This document shows, in pieces, positions 7,140 through 12,416 of a stretch of 12,416 bases of DNA. How positions within the stretch are numbered: the first letter of the stretch is position 1; each line of letters starts with the position of its first letter. The stretch comes from Alphaproteobacteria bacterium (GTDB lineage: Bacteria; Pseudomonadota; Alphaproteobacteria; Rhodospirillales; Rhodospirillaceae). The position numbers were made by a program, and so were the translations under genes. Under the pieces are notes generated by a model. That model did no database searches. It was not told the origin of the DNA and saw only the letters and a list, made by a program, of their open reading frames with translations. The stretch spans positions 1-12,416 of the forward strand of contig QKGW01000508.1 of assembly GCA_003250275.1 (NCBI GenBank), read 5' to 3'.

Positions 7140-8122
7140 TACACCATCTCCGCCGTGGTGTCGTGAATACAGCGATAGGCGTTGCCCGCCGCCGCGGTGC
7201 GGGAGGGAATCTCCCCGCCGCAGGCGTCGACGGCGTGGGCGCAGCGGCCGCGGAAAGCGCAGCCGGAGATCTTGCCGATCAGCGACGGCACGATGCCGGG
7301 GATCGAGCCGAGATGGCCGCCCGGCTCGGTCTTGCCGGGGATCGGCAGGCAATCGATCAGGCCACGCGTGTACGGATGGCTCGGCGCGGTGAAGATCGCC
7401 CGCGCACTGCCGCTTTCGACGATCTCGCCGGCGTACATTACCGCGACCCGGTCAGCGATCCGCGAAACGACACCGAGATCGTGGGTCACCAGGATCATCG
7501 CCATGTTCATTTCCTTTTGCAGATCGGCGAGCAACCGCAGGATCTGCGCCTGGATGGTGACGTCAAGCGCTGTGGTCGGCTCGTCGGCAATCAGGAGTTC
7601 CGGCTCGCACATCAGCGCCATGGCAATCATCACCCGCTGGCGTAAGCCGCCCGAAAGCTGATGCGGGTACTGCGAGAGGCGGCTTTCGGCGGCGGTGATG
7701 CCGACCTTTTCCAGAAGTGCTGTGGCGCGGGTGCGGGCCTCCGCCTTACTCACCTTGCGATGCAGCAACAGCGCCTCGGCCAACTGGTCGCCGATGGTGT
7801 AGGCGGGGTTGAGCGAGGTCATCGGCTCCTGAAAGATCATCGCCAGGCGGTCGCCGCGCAGCGCCGTCTTCTCCCGCTCCGGCATCCGGAGCAGATCCTT
7901 GCCGTCGAACCGGAGGGTTTTGGCATTGCACTTGAGGCGCTTGCCGAGCAGGCCCATCACCGCCAGCGAGGTCAGGGATTTGCCGCTGCCGGACTCGCCG
8001 ACGATGCACAGCGTCTCGCCGCGCTTGAGCGCGAAATCGATGCCGCGCACCGCGTGCAGGGTGCCCTTGCTCATCGGAATGTCGACGGTCAGGCCTTCGA
8101 CTTCGAGAATCGTGTCGCTCAT
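7139..8122 (-). CDS. Peptide-type ABC importer ATPase, OppD/DppD-like
   Basis: Predicted 327-residue ATPase that pairs with the F-type subunit. Walker A GESGSGKS (42-49), Q-loop IFQEPMTSLNP (Gln98), signature LSGGLRQRVMIAMAL (156-170), Walker B LLIADEPTTALD (176-187), and H-loop VTHDLGVV are all intact. The C-terminal extension carries SGCAFRGRCAHAVDAC, the paired-cysteine region found in OppD/DppD-type subunits. The ATG at 8122 has AGGAG just upstream, and the C permease stop is nine bases away. The TAA stop overlaps the F start by one base, which suggests translational coupling of the two ATPases. Confidence 0.95.
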   Translation of the reverse strand: MSDTILEVEGLTVDIPMSKGTLHAVRGIDFALKRGETLCIVGESGSGKSLTSLAVMGLLGKRLKCNAKTLRFDGKDLLRMPEREKTALRGDRLAMIFQEPMTSLNPAYTIGDQLAEALLLHRKVSKAEARTRATALLEKVGITAAESRLSQYPHQLSGGLRQRVMIAMALMCEPELLIADEPTTALDVTIQAQILRLLADLQKEMNMAMILVTHDLGVVSRIADRVAVMYAGEIVESGSARAIFTAPSHPYTRGLIDCLPIPGKTEPGGHLGSIPGIVPSLIGKISGCAFRGRCAHAVDACGGEIPSRTAAAGNAYRCIHDTTAEMV

Positions 8123-8131
8123 CTCGGTCTC

Positions 8132-9025
8132 CTAGCCGCGATTTTCGGGGGCGGTGATATCGCGCAAACCGTCGCCCAGCAGGTTAATGGCGAGCACCAG
8201 CGCGAACAGGCAGGCGCCGGGGATCGCGATCATCCACGGTTCGAACAGCAGCATCTGCTTGCCCTCAGAGATCATCAGCCCCCACGACGGCGTCGGCGGC
8301 TGTACGCCAAGGCCGAGGAAGGACAGCGCCGCCTCCAGCAGGATCGCGTGCGCCATTTCCAGCGTCATCACCACGATCAGGTTGTTGACGATGTTGGGCA
8401 TGATCTCGGAGAGCACGATGCGGAGCGTCGAGCAGCCGATCGACTTGGCGGCGTTGACGTATTCGAGCCCACGCACCTGCATCACCGAGGCGCGCATCAC
8501 CACCGCGAAGCGATCCCACAGTAGCAGCCCGAGAACCCCGACCACCATGTTGAGCGAACCGCCGAGGATCGCCACCACCGCCAGCGACACCAGCACCACC
8601 GGCATCGCCAACCGAACGTTGACGAGGAACGTGACGACGAGATCGACACGGCCGCCGAAATACCCCGCAGCGACACCGAGGGTGGTGCCGATGACGCACG
8701 AGATCGACGCGGCGACGATGCCGATGAACAGCGAGATCCGCGCGCCGTACAGCAGCCGGGCGAGGTAGTCTCGGCCGAGAAAATCGGTTCCGAGCGGGTG
8801 CGCGAGATCCGACCCCTCCATCCAGAACGGCGGCTTCATCCGCGCCAGCAGGTCCTGTTGATAGGGATCATGGGCAGAAAGCAGCGGCGCGAAGATCGCG
8901 GCGAAGATCACCACGCCCAGCACCACAATGCCGAACATCAGACCGCGATGGCCGAAGGCGCGGCGGCACAGCTGCCCGAGGTAGGTTTCGACCGGGAGTT
9001 CGGTGGCGGTTTGTGTCGTGCTCAT
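8132..9025 (-). CDS. Peptide-type ABC importer permease, OppC/DppC-like
   Basis: Predicted 297-residue inner-membrane permease with about six transmembrane helices. Helix 1 is near 30-50 (GLMFGIVVLGVVIFAAIFAP). Family marks follow: HPLGTDFLGRDYLARLLYGA (76-95), the EAA coupling loop EYVNAAKSIGCSTLRIVLSE (188-207) ahead of MPNIVNN, and EAALSFLGLGVQPPTPSWG (231-249), the classic OppC/DppC motif. The C-terminus NLLGDGLRD is also standard. The start at 9025 has a modest GGTGA ahead and lies six bases after the B permease stop. It forms the translocation pore with the B subunit. Confidence 0.94.
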   Translation of the reverse strand: MSTTQTATELPVETYLGQLCRRAFGHRGLMFGIVVLGVVIFAAIFAPLLSAHDPYQQDLLARMKPPFWMEGSDLAHPLGTDFLGRDYLARLLYGARISLFIGIVAASISCVIGTTLGVAAGYFGGRVDLVVTFLVNVRLAMPVVLVSLAVVAILGGSLNMVVGVLGLLLWDRFAVVMRASVMQVRGLEYVNAAKSIGCSTLRIVLSEIMPNIVNNLIVVMTLEMAHAILLEAALSFLGLGVQPPTPSWGLMISEGKQMLLFEPWMIAIPGACLFALVLAINLLGDGLRDITAPENRG

Positions 9026-9031
9026 GATGCG

Positions 9032-9949
9032 TCACCCGATCCGGATGCGCGGATCGATCCAGGCATTCAGGAGATCCGACAGGAAAGTGAAGGCGATGTA
9101 GAAGCAGGAGAAGATCAGAATCAGCGCCTGCACCGTCGGCAGGTCGTTACGGCTGATCGATTCCCAGGCGAGAAAGCCGGCGCCGTGGAGCGCGAACACC
9201 GTCTCGACGACGATCGAGCCGCCGAGCATAAACCCCATCTGCACCGCCGCCAGGCTCACCACCGGAACCACGGCATTGCGCAACGCGTGCTTGACGACGA
9301 CGCGCGCCGGCCCGGCACCCTTGGCGCGCGCGGTACGGATGTAATCGGCACCGAGAACCTCAAGCATACCCGCGCGGGTCAGACGCATGATCGCCGGCAT
9401 CGCGTAGTAGCCGAGAACGATGGTCGGCATGACGAAGTGCATCCAGGTTTCCGAGCCCGACGCCGGCAGCCAGTTGAGGCGCACCGCGAACAGCACCACC
9501 ATCATCAACCCGAACCAGAAGCTCGGCAGCGCCTGCCCCATCACGGACAGAAACAGCGCGAAGCGGTCGATCATCGAGTTCGGGCGCAGCGCCGCGATCA
9601 CGCCGAGCGGCACCGCGGTGACCAGTGCGAACAGCATACCGCTGACGCCGAGCGTAAGGGTCACCGTCATCCGATCGGCGATCAGATCGGCAACCGGCAT
9701 TTTGAAGAAGTAGCTCTGTCCGAAATCACCCTGGAGGGCGTGCCACAGCCAGTCGAAGAACTGTACCAGCATCGGCCGATCGAACCCGTAAAGTTCGCGG
9801 ATCTTCTGAATATCGGCGGCACTCGCGCTCTCGCCGGCAATGGAGGCGGCCGGGTCGCCGGCGAGGTACAGCAGGCTGAAGCTGATCAGCAGTACCGCCG
9901 AGGTCACCAGTGCGGCGAGGATCAGTCGCTTCACGACGAAATTGAGCAT
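9032..9949 (-). CDS. Peptide-type ABC importer permease, OppB/DppB-like
   Basis: Predicted 305-residue inner-membrane permease. Helix 1 is at about 8-30. The family's periplasmic loop reads YGFDRPMLVQFFDWLWHALQ and GDFGQSYFFKMPV. Further helices lie at about 96-122, 130-158, 174-193, 228-252 and 275-298. The EAA loop YIRTARAKGAGPARVVVKHA (213-232 approximately) contacts the ATPases. The C-terminus LLNAWIDPRIR is the DppB signature. The start at 9949 has AAGGAG about seven bases upstream. It follows the binding-protein gene after a 61-base gap that contains a stable hairpin. Confidence 0.94.
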   Translation of the reverse strand: MLNFVVKRLILAALVTSAVLLISFSLLYLAGDPAASIAGESASAADIQKIRELYGFDRPMLVQFFDWLWHALQGDFGQSYFFKMPVADLIADRMTVTLTLGVSGMLFALVTAVPLGVIAALRPNSMIDRFALFLSVMGQALPSFWFGLMMVVLFAVRLNWLPASGSETWMHFVMPTIVLGYYAMPAIMRLTRAGMLEVLGADYIRTARAKGAGPARVVVKHALRNAVVPVVSLAAVQMGFMLGGSIVVETVFALHGAGFLAWESISRNDLPTVQALILIFSCFYIAFTFLSDLLNAWIDPRIRIG

Positions 9950-9976
9950 CGTCCACTCCTTGGAAACGCAACCAAA

Positions 9977-10000
9977 CGGGGCGGGAAAGCTCCCGCCCCG
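9977..10000 (-). terminator. Intercistronic stem-loop between binding-protein and permease genes (attenuator or mRNA stabiliser)
   Basis: A perfect 10-bp GC-rich inverted repeat (9977-9986 with 9991-10000, CGGGGCGGGA / TCCCGCCCCG) with a 4-base loop sits 10 bases beyond the binding-protein stop. In the direction of transcription it is followed by TTTGG rather than a long U tract, so it would stop transcription only partly, or protect the upstream mRNA from 3' exonucleases. Both effects are known to raise binding-protein levels over permeases. Confidence 0.7.
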
Positions 10001-10010
10001 CCTACGATCG

Positions 10011-11552
10011 TTATTTCCAGCTCATCTTGTAGAAGCGGAGCAGTTCGTCCGCGGTCGGCTGGTAGGCGACGTCCGGCGTGAAGACGTAGTTGGCGTTGTA
10101 GGAAAACAGCGGCGCCCAGAAGGCCTGATCGGCGATCCGCTTGAGCGCCTTCGAGTACGCCGCCTTACGCTTCTCCGGTTGAACCGAGGTATCGCCCTCG
10201 CCGAGCGCCGCGTTGACCTGATCGTCCTGGGCGTAGTCTTCGAGCCCCTTGGTGAAGAACAGGCTGGTGATCGCGGTAACGTCGTCGATCGACGAGGAGC
10301 CCCAGGTCTGGAACGAGAATGGCACCTCGCCCTTCATCCGCAGGTCGGTGAGCGCCGAGAACTGCAGCATCTTGAGGTTCGCCTTGATGCCGACGGCATT
10401 GAGGTAGGCGAGCATCGCCTCTGCGTACGGGCGGTCGCGGTAGGCGTAAAAATCGGTGGTGAAGCCGTTGGGATAGCCGGCCTTGGCCAGCAGCTCCTTG
10501 GCCTTTGCCGGATCGTAGGGGTACTTGGTCACGTCCTGCTCGCAGCCGAACTGGCTCGGGTAGCAGGCCGAGTTGATCGTCTTCGACGAGCCCTTGACCA
10601 AGCTCTTGACGATCGCCTCGCGGTCGATCGCGTGGGCGACCGCCTGTCGAACCTCAAGCTTGGTGAACGGGTTGTCCTTGCCGGTGCGGCCGGCCGCATC
10701 CATCACCAAGTAGCCGACGCGCATGGTCGGCGCGTTGACGACGGTGAAGCGCTTCATCGCGGCGAGCTTCTCGGCCTGGTCGGAGGGCACGCCCCACATG
10801 AAGTTGAGGTTGCCGCTGAACATCTCGGCGATCTGGGTGTTCACGTCGGGGATGGTGCGCACGTCGATGGTGCCGATGCTCGGCTGCCCCTTGGGGCCAT
10901 CGTGATAGCCCGCGTACTTCTTCAGCACGAAATGCTTGCCGGGATCGAGTTCGGTCACCGCATAGGGGCCGGTACCGACCGGGTGCAGCGCCATACCCGA
11001 CGGGCCTACCTTGGCGTAGTACTCGTTCGGGTACATCGGGATCATCGTGGCGAGCAGGTTGAGCGCCGCCGGGTACGGTTTGTTCAGCAGGATCCGCACG
11101 GTGTACTGGTCGATCTTCTGGGTCGACTTGATCCAGGAGACGTACTGCGGCACGGTGATCTTGTTGTCGGGGTTGGTGACGAAATCGAGGGTGTAGACCA
11201 CGTCGTCGGCGTCGAACGCCTCGCCGTTGTGGAATTTCACGCCCTTGCGCAGCTTGAATTCCAGGGTGGTGTCATCGAGCCACGCCCACGAGGTGGCAAG
11301 GTTGCCTTCGAACTCGCCCTTCAGCGGATTGAGGTAGACGAGGCCATCCCAGATCTGCTGATCCATGATGGTGCCTTCGCGCGCCGAGTTGTAGTAGGCG
11401 TCGATCGACTGGAGTTCCTTGGTGAAGGCGAGTTTGAGGGTGTCGTCGGCCTTGCCCGCCCAGGCATGACCGAATCCACCGACCGGAACGGCGGCGACGG
11501 CAAGGCCGCCGAGTACGAGCAGACGCTTGACCGATTGCACAGGGTATTTCAT
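10011..11552 (-). CDS. Periplasmic peptide/nickel-type ABC substrate-binding protein (SBP_bac_5, family 5)
   Basis: Predicted 513-residue precursor. A Sec signal peptide is clear: VKR at 8-10, a hydrophobic core LLVLGGLAVAAVPVGG, and a likely cut after AWA (Ala32). There is no lipobox cysteine, so the mature protein should be soluble in the periplasm. The family pattern is evident in IWDGLVYLNP, LEFKLRKGVKFHNGEAFDADD, HPVGTGPYAV, LEVRQAVAHAIDREAIV and YDPAKAKELLAKAGYPNGF. The ligand region includes TWGSSSIDD (416-424), where dipeptide-binding relatives keep an aspartate for the ligand amino group. The only two cysteines, 330 and 337, could form a disulphide. The start at 11552 has GAGAGG six bases upstream. 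The gene leads the transporter operon. Ligand unknown: a small peptide, amino acid conjugate or amide fits the amidase context. Confidence 0.93.
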   Translation of the reverse strand: MKYPVQSVKRLLVLGGLAVAAVPVGGFGHAWAGKADDTLKLAFTKELQSIDAYYNSAREGTIMDQQIWDGLVYLNPLKGEFEGNLATSWAWLDDTTLEFKLRKGVKFHNGEAFDADDVVYTLDFVTNPDNKITVPQYVSWIKSTQKIDQYTVRILLNKPYPAALNLLATMIPMYPNEYYAKVGPSGMALHPVGTGPYAVTELDPGKHFVLKKYAGYHDGPKGQPSIGTIDVRTIPDVNTQIAEMFSGNLNFMWGVPSDQAEKLAAMKRFTVVNAPTMRVGYLVMDAAGRTGKDNPFTKLEVRQAVAHAIDREAIVKSLVKGSSKTINSACYPSQFGCEQDVTKYPYDPAKAKELLAKAGYPNGFTTDFYAYRDRPYAEAMLAYLNAVGIKANLKMLQFSALTDLRMKGEVPFSFQTWGSSSIDDVTAITSLFFTKGLEDYAQDDQVNAALGEGDTSVQPEKRKAAYSKALKRIADQAFWAPLFSYNANYVFTPDVAYQPTADELLRFYKMSWK

Positions 11553-11576
11553 CCGAAGCCTCTCTTGCGCGATGGC

Positions 11577-11593
11577 GTATTATAATGTAATAC
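11577..11593. promoter_or_regulatory. 17-bp inverted repeat overlapping the transporter promoter -10; candidate IclR operator
   Basis: GTATTA-TAATG-TAATAC is a perfect 6-bp inverted repeat with a 5-base centre. It lies 25 bases ahead of the binding-protein ATG and covers a consensus -10. Its AT-rich content contrasts with the GC-rich genes. IclR-family regulators often bind short palindromes in a divergent promoter region; binding here is inference. Confidence 0.5.
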
Positions 11594-11606
11594 AGTGTAC
11601 CGTAAT
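11579..11606 (-). promoter_or_regulatory. Predicted proximal promoter of the transporter operon
   Basis: Read on the minus strand, ATTACG (11601-11606) is followed by 16 bases and a perfect -10, TATAAT (11579-11584). The -35 matches the consensus at three positions only, so activation by a regulator would be plausible. Expected transcript start is near 11572, giving a leader of about 20 bases before the binding-protein ATG. Confidence 0.5.
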
Positions 11607-11619
11607 CTCACACACGGTA
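11598..11619. promoter_or_regulatory. Second inverted repeat in the divergent promoter region
   Basis: TACCGT (11598-11603) and ACGGTA (11614-11619) form a perfect 6-bp inverted repeat with a 10-base centre, so the half-site centres are about 16 bases apart, one and a half helical turns. It differs in sequence from the neighbouring repeat. Its right half overlaps a candidate distal -10. It may be a second regulator site or chance. Confidence 0.35.
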
Positions 11620-11642
11620 TCCTTCGGCGTGACGACCGTCAA
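11614..11642 (-). promoter_or_regulatory. Candidate distal promoter of the transporter operon
   Basis: On the minus strand TTGACG (11637-11642, five of six -35 consensus bases) is followed by 17 bases and TACCGT (11614-11619), a poor -10. It overlaps the IclR-gene promoter elements on the other strand, so the two would compete for polymerase. Either this or the proximal promoter could be the real one. Confidence 0.35.
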
Positions 11643-11657
11643 GAAATGGCATAAAAA
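11629..11657 (+). promoter_or_regulatory. Predicted promoter of the IclR-family regulator gene
   Basis: GTGACG (11629-11634, four of six -35 bases) and TAAAAA (11652-11657, four of six -10 bases) are separated by 17 bases. The leader to the ATG at 11686 would be about 22 bases and contains GGAG at 11672-11675. The element lies beside the divergent transporter promoters, so one regulator could control both directions. Confidence 0.45.
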
Positions 11658-11685
11658 ATAATCATGGGCATGGAGTGACGAATTT

Positions 11686-12416
11686 ATGAGCAACTCGTCG
11701 GGCGACAGCAAGCAGGACACCCTGTTCGTGGGGTCCCTGGAGAAGGGACTCCGCGTTCTCGCGGCGTTTGACGAGAGTCACAGCGAACTGGGCTTGAGCG
11801 AGATCGCCGCCATCGCTCACCTAGACAAGAGCGCGGCGCAGCGCCTCGCGAACACCCTTTTCAAGACCGGCTACCTTGCGAAAGACCCCGAGACTCGGCG
11901 CTTCCGGCCAACGATTCGCTACCTCGAACTGGCCAGCGCGTACCTCTGGGCCGACCCCCTGGTGCAACAGGCGATGCCGAAGCTGATCGAACTCAGCAAC
12001 GTGCTCGGCGAGCGGGTCAACTGTGCACGGCTTGCAGGCGAAGACATCATCTACGTCATCCGCATCCCCACCCAGCTGACGATCTTCGCTGGGGCGGTGG
12101 TCGGGCGCCGCCTCCCCGCCCTCACCACCTCGGGCGGCCGGGCGATGGTCGCGGGTCTGCCGAAGGCCGAGCGGGAGCACGCGGTGGCGAACTGGCGGCT
12201 TGTCGCCCACACGCCGCGCACGATCACCGATCGCGCACGGCTTGCCGATGAGATCGAGCGCGCCGCAGCGGATGGCTACGCGATCACCGAGCATCAGAAC
12301 TCGTTCAACGAAATCGCGCTCGCCGCGCCCATCTACGACCGCCATGGGCGGCCGGTCGCGGCGGTGCAATGCGCCACCTCTAGCCTCAAGATGAGCGAAG
12401 CGCGGATGCGCGCGGA
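11686..12416 (+). CDS. IclR-family transcriptional regulator, 3'-truncated by the window end
   Basis: The frame is open from the ATG at 11686 to the last base, giving 243 residues of a family usually near 250-270, so only a short tail is missing. The N-terminal winged helix-turn-helix is visible: FVGSLEKGLRVLAAFDES (14-31), LSEIAAIAHLDKSAAQRLAN (37-56), then LFKTGYLAKDPETRRFRPT for the recognition helix end and wing. The effector domain follows, with VNCARLAGEDIIYVIRIPT, the conserved GRRLPALTTSGGRAMVAGLP, and DGYAITEHQNSFNEIALAAP. GGAG lies ten bases before the start. It is transcribed away from the transporter operon across 133 bases, the usual layout for an IclR regulator and its target. 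The effector is unknown; it may be the transported compound or a product of it. Confidence 0.93.
   Translation, partial: MSNSSGDSKQDTLFVGSLEKGLRVLAAFDESHSELGLSEIAAIAHLDKSAAQRLANTLFKTGYLAKDPETRRFRPTIRYLELASAYLWADPLVQQAMPKLIELSNVLGERVNCARLAGEDIIYVIRIPTQLTIFAGAVVGRRLPALTTSGGRAMVAGLPKAEREHAVANWRLVAHTPRTITDRARLADEIERAAADGYAITEHQNSFNEIALAAPIYDRHGRPVAAVQCATSSLKMSEARMRA

Noticed and set aside
7140..7352. N-terminal extension of the F-type ATPase
   Set aside because: The extra residues are an out-of-frame reading of the preceding ATPase gene. The ATG at 7139 has a Shine-Dalgarno and begins the usual domain.
9840..11585. 581-residue plus-strand open frame across the binding-protein gene
   Set aside because: It is antisense to a well-supported binding protein, has no recognisable domain, and reflects high GC with few stop codons. 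The same applies to the 427-residue frame at 8798-10081 over the permeases.
1..12416. Beta-hydroxyaspartate cycle, toxin-antitoxin, defence or mobile-element content
   Set aside because: An IclR regulator and a hydroxyaspartate aldolase-like gene recalled the bhc cluster, but the aminotransferase, dehydratase and iminosuccinate reductase are absent and the two genes are in different units. No transposase, integrase, repeat array or toxin-like gene is visible.

Overview
The window is GC-rich, protein-dense bacterial DNA with strong third-position G/C bias, Shine-Dalgarno-led genes and tight operons. The style and the gene families suggest a proteobacterium, perhaps an alphaproteobacterium; this is inference, because no rRNA, tRNA or other marker is present. 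I see no mobile element, CRISPR array or RNA gene.

Layout. (1) Bases 1-909 hold the 3' two thirds of dsdA (D-serine ammonia-lyase), followed by a hairpin terminator. (2) Bases 976-4525 hold a four-gene operon on the + strand. It has a TetR-family regulator, a RidA-family imine deaminase, a DadA-like FAD-dependent D-amino acid dehydrogenase and a PLP/metal enzyme of the D-threonine aldolase / DSD1 family. All three internal junctions are 4-base ATGA stop/start overlaps. A near-perfect palindrome lies in the spacer of the promoter ahead of tetR and is a likely autoregulatory operator. (3) A perfect 15-bp hairpin at 4542-4574, with A and T runs on its two sides, ends this operon and the convergent one. 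(4) Bases 4583-11552 on the - strand hold a complete peptide-type ABC importer in the order binding protein, permease B, permease C, ATPase D, ATPase F. An amidase-signature hydrolase ends the operon. (5) Bases 11553-11685 form a divergent promoter region with two inverted repeats. It separates the transporter operon from an IclR-family regulator (11686 to the window end, truncated).

How the parts may work together. DsdA, the dehydrogenase and the aldolase-fold enzyme all act on D-amino acids. DsdA and the dehydrogenase release reactive enamine or imine intermediates (2-aminoacrylate, 2-imino acids), which RidA-family proteins hydrolyse. The cassette therefore reads as a small, regulated D-amino acid degradation module with its own imine clearance. 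The convergent operon would bring in a small peptide, amide or amino acid conjugate, and its amidase could hydrolyse an amide bond in it. One hypothesis is that both operons serve one supply line: import of D-amino-acid-containing peptides or amides, amide cleavage, then D-amino acid breakdown. Each half has its own regulator (TetR and IclR), so the link between them rests on adjacency only.
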